Assembly (NCBI RefSeq): GCF_963691925.1
Contig: NC_084989.1
Span: forward strand, 25,318,082-25,382,081
Source of the DNA: Scomber scombrus
Taxonomy: Eukaryota; Chordata; Actinopteri; Scombriformes; Scombridae
DNA length: 64,000 bases
Direction of reading: 5' to 3'
Each line of letters starts with the position of its first letter. Within the stretch, counting starts at the first letter, position 1. A program made the translations under genes and the position numbers. Shown here one piece after another: positions 21,433 to 32,640 of the stretch. The notes under the pieces are model-generated. The model ran no database searches. It saw only the letters and a list, made by a program, of their open reading frames with translations, and was not told the DNA's origin.

Positions 21433-22949
21433 TAAGGCCCATGTTTACTAGACTAGAAACATCTTGATATCTGCTTACAGGCACTTGACTGGCAGCGAAT
21501 ATGGAAGCATCACCTGCACAATCAGCGAAAACACGCGTTCAAATAGTGACGTTTATTTTGGGATGAAACGCTGCTCGCTGCGTCGTCCGACTCCAACGCC
21601 ACCATTACATCCTGGTGAGGGACAGATACATCCTACCGTTACTACATTTGTCTTTGCTTAGAAACTTATAAAACATTCAATTCATTAGCCAAACTGCCGT
21701 CACTGTCTTTATTTTGTATTGTTTTTTACTTTTTCAGTTATCAGCTCTGAAACAGCAGAATCAATTTTTTATAGATCTGGATTTTATTGGATAGAAAAAG
21801 AAGAAAAGAGAAGTAAAGGTAGCTGATGTTTATTACAAACAGCATAATTAATTTCAATTTTTAAACATTTGATAAGAAAAAATATTTAAATGTACAAGTT
21901 GGATGTCTATGAAACTATGGAGGCCCAAAGTCCTGAATGATATTGTCTTTAATCTTCTGTGTTTAAAAGGTTCAAATTATTACCAAGATGGAAAAAATCA
22001 CATTCATTTGTGATGTCAGACGTGTGCTGCCGTCTAGTGGCCGAACTAATTATGACCCGGACCAAGGAGGGATGGATGGAGGCATTAATCCAACAGTGGA
22101 CTATAACTACAATCATCCCCTAACCTTTAACCCCTGTGGTTATTATTATTGTTGTTGCCATGACGACAAAGGAAGCCTAACTTGTAAGAAGTACTAACTT
22201 TAACACCACAGCGCGTTTCTCTAACCTTTAACAAAGTTTCATTTTAACCCAAACTCAACCTGACCAGAGCTTTAACCACAGCGCTGTCACATCATCAAAC
22301 ATCATTATTGATTATCAGTGATGATGTCATCCTGCTGATAGAGTCACATGATCAAATCTCCTTCGTGTCTTGCTTATTATTTGTGTTTATTTTATTGACT
22401 CGAGTTGAAAAGTAAACACATTTGAAAGACGTTTCTAAAGTTAAACAACCTACAACCGTTTTTGTGTAAATTTCAGATTTAACCGTTGTTCTTATCACAC
22501 GTCTAAACACGTCCTCTGGTGTACGATGTAGACGTACGACTGAACCAGTCACTGCAGCCTTCGACATCGACTGCATTACGGTGAAGTTGAGCAGGAGGAC
22601 GACAACATGAAAACGTTTCTTCTACAAAGTGGAAGCCCGGAGGTGCCGCTAGTTTAGCTTCTCTCACAATTTAAACAAAAAATGAAGCGTACTGTAAGAA
22701 AGTTACTAAGGTATCAGTTATTCTTTAGAGAGTTCACTATAAAAGTGCGATATGTTAGCCAACTTAATGCTAACAGTACGAGTTTGAATCTGAGATAAAG
22801 TAATTGTACAGCGGGGGGAGAAAATTATTCTGACTTGTTTTATTCTGCCTCAGGTTGGATGTCACATTATGAGGGAGAAATATTGACTTTTTTGGCTCTT
22901 GTGTCGGTCAAAAAATGGGCACTATAGCATTGTTAGCATTCAACAGACT
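21433..22949. other. No gene recognised
   Basis: Mixed-composition sequence with short frames only (for example 21988-22197, rich in Asp, Asn, Tyr and Cys with no family). No splice-bounded exon or known repeat was identified. Confidence 0.45.
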
Positions 22950-23500
22950 AGACTCTGAACCAGGCGGGGAGTTCCGGTCCTCTGAAATGAGGCCAACGCG
23001 GAAGTAACTTAAAACTGCATTCTATCAAAAGGCCACCAGGGGGCGACCGTTTTGGTGTCAAAAGGACTTCCGTCTCTATACAAGTCAATGGAGAATTCAC
23101 CAACTTCTCACTTGATTTCTAACCTCAGTAAACGTTTTCAAAATGTGTTTATGGTCTCAATCGCTAGTTTAAAGCCTTCTTCAATGCAGTATGATGTTCA
23201 TTTGGGACATTTTGGCCTCCCTGATTTTATATGTGACGATAAAGCAGGGTATGCATTAGGGCGTGGCTACGTCGTGATTGACAGGTTGATTGGTTCACAG
23301 GTTCAGGGGGGCGCCTCATGCTCCTCCTGATGCCCATATAAATAGAATCCCTGTTTTTATTTTTCCCAGCATGCACTTTAAATTTTCAAGATGGCGCTGC
23401 TCAGATCCGATACTATTGGCCTCCGAGCAGCAGTCCACAAACCAATGGGTGACGTCACGGATGTTACGTCCATTTCTTATATACAGTCTATGCTCTGCAC
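22950..23500 (-). repeat. Dispersed fish repeat (probable non-autonomous DNA element)
   Basis: The block runs from about GAACCAGGCGGGGAGTTCC to the motif CTTATATACAGTCTATG near 23480. It contains phrases I associate with an abundant fish repeat (CCACCAGGGGGCGACC, CTATACAAGTCAATGGAG). There are no long frames. The family name and exact ends are not established. Confidence 0.5.
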
Positions 23501-24587
23501 TGGTTTCACTGTGGCATGCTAACAATGCTAACTGTATGTAGGATCTCTAAATACCCCTCACACTGTGACAAATATCTGAATCCTTTTCAACTTTGTAAAC
23601 TACATTTTTAAACATTTGTTGAGGATCTTGGTTACTAATCCGTTCATGTGAAATACCTCCGTGTTTCTCATCCCAAAAAAACCTCCTGAATGATAATGTT
23701 GCCCGAGTCTTTCCACCGTCACCGACTACTGTCATCTTCCTCTCACACATGTGGCTCTAATGAGGTAATATGTTCCTGAAAAACACCTGGAAACACCTGG
23801 ATCTGAGTCCGTCTGCTGTTTTTTGTCAAGTCACTTAATTAGTTTTTGCATCCTGACAGAAAACAGCAGCTCAGCATCGTCTGAGAAAGTTAAGTGTCAC
23901 ATGGGATCAACCTGGGATAAAGCAATAAAGACAACAAAAATAAATACAGTAGGCCAAATTTAGCTTCTTTTTAAAAATCAAGTATTATATTTAGCGAAAG
24001 GTGAGCTTTTACATTCAAAGAAAAGACAGAAGAGACCTGAAGGAGGAAGCTAAAGGAAGAAGGAAGGGTCAGTGAGATGAAAGCTGAGAGGGACAGAAGA
24101 GGAAGGAGAGTAGAGAAGTGCAGACATAAGAAAGGAGGAATAACTAGATGGCATTGGAAGACGAGAGTAGAGCAGAGGAGAGACGATAAAAGACGTCGAA
24201 GCAAAAAAGAGACGAGAAGACAAGAAAGGACACAAGTGTAAAGATGAGGCATTCTGGGTAAGAGTCCAGGGGCCCTTGAGTAGAAACAGGCCCTCAATGA
24301 TGTTGGGCTCCACAGAAATACGACACAAGGTTTGACCCATTCTTTTAATGTTTATAGTTATAGTATGAAATATGGAGTTATAAGGTTTCCACTCGACGGC
24401 AGCGTTATCCAATCACAATAAAATAAAAGTTCTTTCCAGGAAAGTAATTCATGTTTTATTTGTTAATTCGATTTGGCAAGTACTGATTGGTTATCTGGCT
24501 ACAATGCACTGTGAGGGAGGAACTATCAATGAGCATGAGTTTCAGTGCCTGAGGGGCCCCTGGGTCCTGCCTCCAGATAAGGAGACT
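23501..24587. other. No gene recognised
   Basis: The region includes an AG-rich stretch (24020-24240) that gives long serine/leucine frames on the other strand only by composition. No exon signal or known repeat was seen. Confidence 0.45.
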
Positions 24588-24845
24588 AAAGGTGCTTTTC
24601 CATTATACAGTTCTAGCTCTATTCGGCTTGACTCGGTTTTGGTACCAGATTGTTTTCCATTGCTTCATAGAACCTCCTCAACATAGCATAGCATGGAGGC
24701 GATGGTGTACTTGCTGCTGTATGAGGCTTTCTGTCTCACACAAAGCAAGAGAAGAGAAACGAATCTCTAACGCTGTTGTTGGTATTTAAAAATGCCGGGT
24801 TTGATTCTTGTGTGGGACGGCTCATGACTCTTCCAGTGACTCTCT
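24588..24845. mobile_element. Truncated second copy of the 44-bp-TIR MITE
   Basis: It begins AGGTGCTTTTCCATTATACAG, a diverged form of the left terminus at 19969. It keeps the internal ATGGAGG-GATGGTGTAC region and the segment ATGCCGGGTTTGATTCTTG shared with 20220-20300. It stops at 24845, exactly where the first 1.4-kb duplication unit begins, so its right half is missing. Confidence 0.75.
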
Positions 24846-24941
24846 GATGTTGTGTTAATGATGTTACAGAACAAACAGCCCATAAAAGGTTACATCTGGT
24901 TGAAGTTATCCATGTGACAAAGTGTAAGTTAGAGAGAAAAA

Positions 24942-24951
24942 GGAAATGAAA
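24942..24951 (+). promoter_or_regulatory. EICE-like (ETS-IRF) motif, unit A
   Basis: GGAAATGAAA matches the ETS-IRF composite consensus GGAANNGAAA exactly, and is followed by a second GAAAG in GTTTGAAAG. It lies about 690 bp before the coding exon of the unit. PU.1-IRF sites of this kind drive myeloid and lymphoid genes. Chance occurrence is possible for a 10-bp word; position relative to the transcription start is unknown. Confidence 0.35.
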
Positions 24952-25633
24952 GTTTGAAAGTTTGAGCTACGTGACCAACGATGTGCTGAGACGAGGTTTA
25001 GAAGATCAGACTACGTGCTACACTGTGAGAAACAAAGGAAACAGACTATATGTGGTTAAATGACTGTGGTCACAAGTGCTGCTAAACACAGCAGATACGT
25101 GACTTTCAGTAAAGAAGAAGTTTCCAGGAAAGAAGGAAGGAGGAACAAACAGGTAATAAGTAAAGTTTAAAGTAAGGTTCCATTTTACAGTCATCAGAGC
25201 AAAAAGAGGAAACAGCGAGTCTGAACCAGGTGAGTGTTAATATCAGGACTGTAAATAATGATTACTGTCATTATTGATCAATCTGATGATTATTTCTCAG
25301 TTTAATTGTTTAGTTGATTAAAGTTAAATATAAAATGACAGAGTTTGAGGAATTCAAACATTGTTTCCTGTTGTTGTTTTCCTGGTTTCATTTCCTCACA
25401 GCGATGTAACGAGACTCACTGCTGAGCTCTAAACAGAGAGAAGTCACAGTTAAGAAGCACACACATGTTTATCTGAAGTCTGTTTGTTGGAATTAAACCA
25501 GAGTCAAAGTTTCTCTTTGTGATGAGTAGAAAACACACATGGTTGTAGTTAAAGTCATGTAAACTAATAAGAAGCTACTAAGTTGAGAGGCAGGACTGGG
25601 TTTATTATACTGTGTATGTGTGTGTGTCTCCAG

Positions 25634-25801
25634 TGTTGCTGGTTTACCTCTCAGACTCCAGAAGATGAAGAAAGAGGAGGAAGAGGAGGAAGAGGACTAC
25701 GGAGCAGAGTCTGGAATATCCAGCTGTCTGTCTATGAAGAGTGACCGGTCTAAAGGTTATCCTCCATACTTCAGTAATGAACCTGGACCCTCAACCACAG
25801 A
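25634..25801 (+). CDS. NLR leader exon, copy A
   Basis: This 168-nt exon lies between TGTCTCCAG and GTAAGA, entering after two bases of a codon and leaving after two. The ATG at 25665 (AAGATGA) starts MKKEEEEEEEDYGAESGISS, and the exon continues with SMKSDRSKGYPPYFSNEPGP. The Ser-Met-Lys-Ser-Asp-(Arg/Gln)-Ser and Pro-x-x-Phe-x-x-Glu-x-x-Pro-Ser pattern is a hallmark of the first coding exon of teleost NLRC3-like and other fish NLR proteins. The function is unknown; it is a short, acidic, disordered leader. Its donor phase fits the RING exon at 32996. The frame is also open upstream of the ATG to the acceptor, so an internal position is possible. Confidence 0.75.
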
Positions 25802-26098
25802 GTAAGAGACTGTTTCTACTGTAAACTGACCTGAAGATGTCTCAGGTATCATTTCATGAACTACACTCTGTTTTATAATTCTGTGTTTTTAAAAATTCAG
25901 TCAGTGATCTTTTTGTTGTTTGAGCATTGACTGCAGTATTTCTTCGTCTCTAGCTTTAATTTTGTGGAAAGAGTGCTTGATTACTATTCTTAAATCTTGA
26001 TTAGTTTATTAGTTGCCTGAACCAGTATTTGATATAACTTCATTGGCAGAGGACAGATTGTGTTGTTTGCTTTGGAGACATGCAGCTCTTCTATAAAT

Positions 26099-26101
<3 letters not shown>

Positions 26102-26185
<84 letters not shown>
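26102..26185. repeat. (CA)n microsatellite, unit A
   Basis: About 42 CA pairs. The polycysteine/valine or His-Thr peptides readable here are artefacts. Confidence 0.97.
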
Positions 26186-26189
<4 letters not shown>

Positions 26190-26399
26190 ACCTTAATGCA
26201 TACATTACTTATTTGCATCTTTTCAGGGTAACAAATGATAGATAGAAACATGAATTGTTCACCTGCAACTATCTGTCTCATCTCAGAGTCTGAGTCATAA
26301 ATAGATGTTGTGTTAATGATGTTACAGAACAAACAGCCCATAAAAGGTTACATCTGGTTGAAGTTATCCATGTGACAAAGTGTAAGTTAGAGAGAAAAA

Positions 26400-26409
26400 G
26401 GAAATGAAA
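26400..26409 (+). promoter_or_regulatory. EICE-like motif, unit B
   Basis: The same word at the equivalent position in the second copy. It is conserved only because the duplication is young, so it gives no independent support. Confidence 0.35.
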
Positions 26410-27091
26410 GTTTGAAAGTTTGAGCTACGTGACCAACGATGTGCTGAGACGAGGTTTAGAAGATCAGACTACGTGCTACACTGTGAGAAACAAAGGAAAC
26501 AGACTATATGTGGTTAAATGACTGTGGTCACAAGTGCTGCTAAACACAGCAGATACGTGACTTTCAGTAAAGAAGAAGTTTCCAGGAAAGAAGGAAGGAG
26601 GAACAAACAGGTAATAAGTAAAGTTTAAAGTAAGGCTCCATTTTACAGTCATCAGAGCAAAAAGAGGAAACAGCGAGTCTGAACCAGGTGAGTGTTAATA
26701 TCAGGACTGTAAATAATGATTACTGTCATTATTGATCAATCTGATGATTATTTCTCAGTTTAATTGTTTAGTTGATTAAAGTTAAATATAAAATGACAGA
26801 GTTTGAGGAATTCAAACATTGTTTCCTGTTGTTGTTTTCCTGGTTTCATTTCCTCACAGCGATGTAACGAGACTCACTGCTGAGCTCTAAACAGAGAGAA
26901 GTCACAGTTAAGAAGCACACACATGTTTATCTGAAGTCTGTTTGTTGGAATTAAACCAGAGTCAAAGTTTCTCTTTGTGATGAGTAGAAAACACACATGG
27001 TTGTAGTTAAAGTCATGTAAACTAATAAGAAGCTACTAAGTTGAGAGGCAGGACTGGGTTTATTATACTGTGTATGTGTGTGTGTCTCCAG

Positions 27092-27259
27092 TGTTACTGG
27101 TTTACCTCTCAGACTCCAGAAGATGAAGAAAGAGGAGGAAGAGGAGGAAGAGGAGTACAGAGCAGAGTCTGGAATATCCAGCTGTCTGTCTATGAAGAGT
27201 GACCGGTCTAAAGGTTATCCTCCATACTTCAGTAATGAACCTGGACCCTCAACCACAGA
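27092..27259 (+). CDS. NLR leader exon, copy B
   Basis: Same length and phases as copy A, with the ATG at 27123. Asp-Tyr-Gly becomes Glu-Tyr-Arg within the acidic stretch, and Ala becomes Thr just upstream of the methionine. Splice sites are intact. Because entry and exit phases are equal, this exon can replace copy A or be joined to it without shifting the frame. Confidence 0.72.
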
Positions 27260-27556
27260 GTAAGAGACTGTTTCTACTGTAAACTGACCTGAAGATGTCT
27301 CAGGTATCATTTCATGAACTACACTCTGTTTTATAATTCTGTGTTTTTAAAAATTCAGTCAGTGATCTTTTTGTTGTTTGAGCATTGACTGCAGTATTTC
27401 TTCGTCTCTAGCTTTAATTTTGTGGAAAGAGTGCTTGATTACTATTCTTAAATCTTGATTAGTTTATTAGTTGCCTGAACCAGTATTTGATATAACTTCA
27501 TTGGCAGAGGACAGATTGTGTTGTTTGCTTTGGAGACATGCAGCTCTTCTATAAAT

Positions 27557-27559
<3 letters not shown>

Positions 27560-27609
<50 letters not shown>
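27560..27609. repeat. (CA)n microsatellite, unit B
   Basis: About 25 CA pairs at the position equivalent to the tract in unit A. Confidence 0.97.
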
Positions 27610-27613
<4 letters not shown>

Positions 27614-27823
27614 ACCTTAATGCATACATTACTTATTTGCATCTTTTCAGGGTAACAAATGATAGATAGAAACATGAATTGTTCACCTGCAACTATCTGT
27701 CTCATCTCAGAGTCTGAGTCATAAATAGATGTTGTGTTAATGATGTTACAGAACAAACAGCCCATAAAAGGTTACATCTGGTTGAAGTTATCCATGTGAC
27801 AAAGTGTAAGTTAGAGAGAAAAA

Positions 27824-27833
27824 GGAAATGAAA
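27824..27833 (+). promoter_or_regulatory. EICE-like motif, unit C
   Basis: The same word at the equivalent position in the third copy. Confidence 0.35.
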
Positions 27834-28515
27834 GTTTGAAAGTTTGAGCTACGTGACCAACGATGTGCTGAGACGAGGTTTAGAAGATCAGACTACGTGC
27901 TACACTGTGAGAAACAAAGGAAACAGACTATATGTGGTTAAATGACTGTGGTCACAAGTGCTGCTAAACACAGCAGATACGTGACTTTCAGTAAAGAAGA
28001 AGTTTCCAGGAAAGAAGGAAGGAGGAACAAACAGGTAATAAGTAAAGTTTAAAGTAAGGTTCCATTTTACAGTCATCAGAGCAAAAAGAGGAAACAGCGA
28101 GTCTGAACCAGGTGAGTGTTAATATCAGGACTGTAAATAATGATTACTGTCATTATTGATCAATCTGATGATTATTTCTCAGTTTAATTGTTTAGTTGAT
28201 TAAAGTTAAATATAAAATGACAGAGTTTGAGGAATTCAAACATTGTTTCCTGTTGTTGTTTTCCTGGTTTCATTTCCTCACAGCGATGTAACGAGACTCA
28301 CTGCTGAGCTCTAAACAGAGAGAAGTCACAGTTAAGAAGCACACACATGTTTATCTGAAGTCTGTTTGTTGGATTTAAACCAGAGTCAAAGTTTCTCTTT
28401 GTGATGAGTAGAAAACACACATGGTTGTAGTTAAAGTCATGTAAACTAATAAGAAGCTACTAAGTTGAGAGGCAGGACTGGGTTTATAATACTGTGTATG
28501 TGTGTGTGTCTCCAG

Positions 28516-28674
28516 TGTTACTGGTTTACCTCTCAGACTCCAGAAGATGAAGAAAGAGGAGGAAGAGGAGTACGGAGCAGAGTCTGGAATATCCAGCTGT
28601 CTGTCTATGAAGAGTGACCGGTCTAAAGGTTATCCTCCATACTTCAGTAATGAACCTGGACCCTCAACCACAGA
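28516..28674 (+). CDS. NLR leader exon, copy C (nearest the NACHT exon)
   Basis: 159 nt with the ATG at 28547. Three glutamate codons are missing from the acidic run compared with copies A and B, and the rest is unchanged. It is the closest intact leader exon to the RING exon at 32996. Its GA end completes a codon with the first A of that exon (…Pro-Ser-Thr-Thr-Glu-Glu-Arg-Lys). It is the best candidate for the first coding exon of the RING-NACHT gene. Confidence 0.75.
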
Positions 28675-28973
28675 GTAAGAGACTGTTTCTACTGTAAACT
28701 GACCTGAAGATGTCTCAGGTATCATTTCATGAACTACACTCTGTTTTATAATTCTGTGTTTTTAAAAATTCAGTCAGTGATCTTTTTGTTGTTTGAGCAT
28801 TGACTGCAGTATTTCTTCGTCTCTAGCTTTAATTTTGTGGAAAGAGTGCTTGATTACTATTCTTAAATCTTGATTAGTTTATTAGTTGCCTGAACCAGTA
28901 TTTGATATAACTTCATTGGCAGAGGACAGATTGTGTTGTTTGCTTTGGAGACATGCAGCTCTTCTATAAATTC

Positions 28974-29970
28974 TGAAGTTTATACATTTTTGTTGACATT
29001 GGCAAAGAAGTGATAATTCTACTTTATGTTTATTATTGTGGTCGTACTAGGTGGTGATTGTGTACTGAGGTGAATTATAGTGACTGAGAGAGAGAAAACA
29101 TTGCTGCTCTGTTAGTGATAACTGTACCTTTATCAGTATTAGCACAGTGCACATGTGTGCAGCTGTTAAAGCCGACTGGCGTTTTGGATTTATGGAATTA
29201 GTTTGACAGATATTTATTATTATATTATTACTGCCTTTTGTCTGTGTGTCATCCCGTTGGCTACAGGAGGATTTTAGTTAGATAGTTAGCATTTGCAGCT
29301 CAATGACTAAGGTGATCTGTTCAATGGGTAAATTAACAGGTAGCTAGACAGTTGTCACAATTAGATTTTTTCTGGTCAACCCACGTAGTAATACCACCTG
29401 TAACCACTAGATGGCAGAAAAATATTTTCCCTTTAGTTACATAAGCCACATATTAGGCTGCAGTGGAAAGTTACATAAATAAAACAATTAATGATCAATC
29501 CACTACAGTCATCAACAGATAAACTGTCACTCAAATACCTTTGAACATGGAGAGATATCTGCTTTACCATTACTAAAGAAGGAGACTACATATAAGTCAA
29601 AAACATTAAAAGTATTTATTTACAGTTCTTGAAAGTATTGTTTTTTCATTACAAATAGCTTACAGAAGTAATGGCACATAACTAAGTTATTAAGCACATC
29701 CTGAAGAATCACATGACACCATCTGACCAGTCAGACTTTGATACGAGGAAACTTTAACTGTCGTCTTTTATCAGTGAATTAATGCAGCAGCAGCAGCACA
29801 CACAGGACTGATAAAGCAGAGTTTAGAGTATCTTACTGTAACAAGGACTGATAGAAGAGTCACAGCTGAATAATAATAGTTCCACATGAAGTGAAAAATG
29901 TCTGAAGTTGTTCACATCATTAGTTGCTTCTGATTTATGATTGATGTGATTTAATCAGCAATCACCCTGT
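28974..29970. other. Intron, no feature recognised
   Basis: AT-rich sequence between the last duplicated unit and the next repeat. I see no exon. Confidence 0.5.
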
Positions 29971-30795
29971 TACAGTGCTGGAAGAAGTACTCAGATCATT
30001 TACTGCAGTAAAAGTACCAACACAACAATGTAAAAAATACTCTATTACAAGTAACAGTACTGCTGTATTATGAGCGATGTAGTATGCAGTATTACAGTAA
30101 AAGTACTGCAGTATTATGAGCCATGTAGTATGCAGTATTACAGTAAAAGTACTGCAGTATTATGAGCGATGTAGTATGCAGTATTACAGTAAAAGTACTG
30201 CAGTATTATGAGCGATGTAGTATGCAGCATTACAGTAAAAGTACTGCAGTATTATGAGCGATGTAGTATGCAGCATTACAGTAAAAGTACTGCAGTATTA
30301 TGAGCCATGTAGTATGCAGCATTACAGTAAAAGTACTGCAGTATTATGAGCCATGTAGTATGCAGTATTACAGTAAAAGTACTGCAGTATTATGAGCCAT
30401 GTAGTATGCAGTATTACAGTAAAAGTACTGCAGTATTATGAGCCATGTAGTATGCAGTATTACAGTAAAAGTACTGCAGTATTATGAGCGATGTAGTATG
30501 CAGCATTACAGTAAAAGTACTGCAGTATTATGAGCGATGTAGTATGCAGTATTACAGTAAAAGTACTGCAGTATTATGAGCGATGTAGTATGCAGCATTA
30601 CAGTAAAAGTACTGCAGTATTATGAGCGATGTAGTATGCAGCATTACAGTAAAAGTACTGCAGTATTATGAGCGATGTAGTATGCAGTATTACAGTAAAA
30701 GTACTGCAGTATTATGAGCGATGTAGTATGCAGTATTACAGTAAAAGTACTGCAGTATTATGAGCGATGTAGTATGCAGTATTACAGTTACCAAG
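29971..30795. repeat. 46-bp minisatellite seeded in a dispersed repeat
   Basis: From 29971 the sequence GCTGGAAGAAGTACTCAGATC is the start of a common fish repeat. From about 30044 to 30790 a 46-bp unit (containing TACTGCAGTATTATGAGC and GATGTAGTATGCAG) is repeated about 16 times with GCGATG/GCCATG and GTATT/GCATT variants. Confidence 0.92.
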
Positions 30796-30799
30796 TTCT

Positions 30800-31330
30800 G
30801 ATACGGGAATGTGTTTTCAGTTTTTTTCTCAAGGTGTGTCAGAGCCGTGTGAAGAGCGGCGGTCATTGCATCCTCTGTTGAGCGGTTTGCCCGACAAGCA
30901 AACTGATGTTTATCCAGGTCAGGTGGGATGATTGATCTGATGTGGGACAGCACTAGCTTCACGAAGCACTTCATAACTATTGGTGTTAAAGCCATTGAGT
31001 GATAGTCATTCAGGCACTTCATAGATGTTGTTTTGGGTACCAGGATGATGATAGTGGATTTTAAGCATGGTGGTACAGCAAACTGTTCCAAGGAGAGGTT
31101 GAACACCTCTGCCAGCTGATCTAAACCCGTTTCAGCACCAGACCTGACACTCCATTTGGGCCTGCCGCTTTCTTTGCATTCACCTTGATCAGGGAAGTCC
31201 TCACCTGGTGGCGCTGTTGGGCCAGTGATGGCTCCCCAGTGTGTGTATGTATTTTTTGTATTGCATGTGATTATAATAAACTTGGAAAAGTTTAAAAAAA
31301 ATACAAAATAACAAAACAAAACAAAAGAAC
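30800..31330 (-). mobile_element. LINE reverse-transcriptase fragment (Rex-like)
   Basis: The minus strand encodes CLKSTIIILVPKTTSMKCLN, then LTPIVMKCFVKLVLSHIRS and CRANRSTEDAMTAALHTALT. This is the N-terminal part of a non-LTR reverse transcriptase closely resembling the element at 35380-38585. The catalytic YADD part is absent. A 260-bp piece (30807-31066) is nearly identical to 31978-32237. Confidence 0.75.
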
Positions 31331-31700
31331 AGTAAAAAATCACTGACTAATGCAGTTTCACATTAAAAATCAGTGTTTCTGTTGACTGTTCGGCAGACCC
31401 AGGACGTCCAGGAGCCAAACTGCTGCTAATGTTTGTTCAGTTTATTTCTTTGATAACTTAAGATCCAGAGTTCAGATCTCTACTAAAATCATCAATGATC
31501 TAGATCTTAAAAGTTTATCATAAATGTGACTTAAAACTGAGCAAAAGTCAATTTAGTTTCTGGTGGACAACAACAACACTAACACACATGCACAAGATAA
31601 TTATCATCTGTGTGTACTGTAGACGGGTATGAAGCCACCGACAGACGACCAAATGAAACATTACCTTAATTAAAATGATTGATTCATCTGGGTTTGAAAA
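31331..31700. other. Gap between LINE fragments
   Basis: No gene or recognisable repeat seen. Confidence 0.4.
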
Positions 31701-32640
31701 TGTTGGAAATATTTAGAATAATGTAAGATCGGAGAGTTCGGGAAGGTGTGTAAATGTGAATCAGTTCCGAGAGATATGATGGTGCCAGGTTGGGAAGGAT
31801 CTTGTAAGTGAGGAGTAGAATCTTAAAGTCAATGCAGGATTTGTTAGGGAGCCAATGAAGCTGCTGCAGGGCAGGAGTGATGTGTTCAATAGAGGGGGTT
31901 CTGGTTATGATATGAGTGGCTGCGTTCTGGACCAGCTGGAGTTTGTGAAGAGATTTCAGAGGAAGACCAAAGAGGACGAATGTGTTTTCAGTTTTTTTCT
32001 CAAGGTGTTTCAGAGCCGTGTGAAGAGCGGCGGTCATTGCATCCTCTGTTGAGCGGTTTGCCCGACAAGCAAACTGATGTTTATCCAGGTCAGGTGGGAT
32101 GATTGATCTGATGTGGGACAGCACTAGCTTCACGAAGCACTTCATAACTATTGGTGTTAAAGCCATTGAGTGATAGTCATTCAGGCACTTCATAGATGTT
32201 GTTTTGGGTACCAGGATGATGATAGTGGATTTTAAGCCACTTTTGTGAAGAGATTTCAGAGGAAGACCAAAGAGGAGAGAGTTACAGTAGTCCAGACGGG
32301 ATGTGATCAGGGTGTTTACCAGGATAGCGGTGCAGTTTGGTGAAAGTGAGGGACGGAGACGATTGATGTTACGTAGATGGAAGTATGCAGACCGAGTAAC
32401 GTTATTGATGTGGGCTTCGAAAGATAATGTGCTGTCCAGGATGACACCCAGGCTCTTTACCTGAGGAGAAGGAACAGTGGAATTGTTGATGGACATGGAG
32501 AAAATGTTGAGTGTTGCTAAGGTTGATCTGGCACCAATGAGGAAGACCTCAGTTTTTTCGCTGTTGAGTTTAAGCCAAGGACAGAGCCCTGGGGAAAACC
32601 ACTAGAGACTGGAGAGGAGCCGGATCTCAGGTTCTTGAGT
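31701..32640 (-). mobile_element. L2 LINE 3' fragment interrupted by a Rex-like piece
   Basis: The minus strand reads the C-terminal part of an L2 reverse transcriptase (VKSLGVILDSTLSFEAHINN, then SRLDYCNSLLFGLPLKSLHK and ITPALQQLHWLP), nearly the same as the tail of the L2 at 7404-10450. At 31977-32242 it is interrupted by a fragment of a different LINE, so the C-terminal region is split into two halves (32243-32640 and 31701-31976). Confidence 0.8.
31977..32242 (-). mobile_element. 260-bp LINE fragment inserted with a 34-bp duplication
   Basis: This segment is nearly identical to 30807-31066 (I see one clear difference, TGTGTC/TGTTTC). On both sides lies the same 34-bp L2 sequence (31943-31976 and 32243-32276, starting TTGTGAAGAGATTTCAG), as expected of a target duplication. 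It has no poly(A) tail. Confidence 0.75.

Larger units (their letters stand above)
24846..26303 (+). repeat. Tandem duplication unit A (1458 bp)
   Basis: First of three direct copies beginning GATGTTGTGTTAATGATG. It contains possible 5' UTR splice donors (AACAAACAG|GTAATA near 25151, GAACCAG|GTGAGT near 25231), the coding exon 25634-25801 and a long CA tract (26102-26185). It differs from unit B at a few scattered bases (for example GGTTCC/GGCTCC, GTTGCTGG/GTTACTGG) and in CA length, which points to a recent duplication. Confidence 0.95.
26304..27727 (+). repeat. Tandem duplication unit B (1424 bp)
   Basis: Second copy, co-linear with unit A. The 34-bp length difference is mostly CA tract length (27560-27609). 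It carries its own EICE-like motif and coding exon. Confidence 0.95.
27728..28973 (+). repeat. Tandem duplication unit C (1246 bp, ends before the CA tract)
   Basis: Third copy. It matches A and B up to TCTTCTATAAATTC at 28960-28973 and stops exactly where the CA tract begins in the other two. The breakpoint at a CA tract suggests that slippage or unequal exchange there helped create the array. Confidence 0.95.

Noticed and set aside
24881..24888. CATAAAAG as a TATA box for the leader unit
   Set aside because: It lies about 60 bp upstream of the EICE-like motif and about 750 bp before the leader exon, with no supporting initiator signal. It is too weak to report as a promoter.
26000..27700. 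Cys-Val or His-Thr repeat peptides
   Set aside because: These are translations of the CA tracts. The same applies to 47084-47160 and 53818-53866.
30044..30795. CRISPR-like array
   Set aside because: The units are adjacent with no unique spacers, and the genome is eukaryotic.
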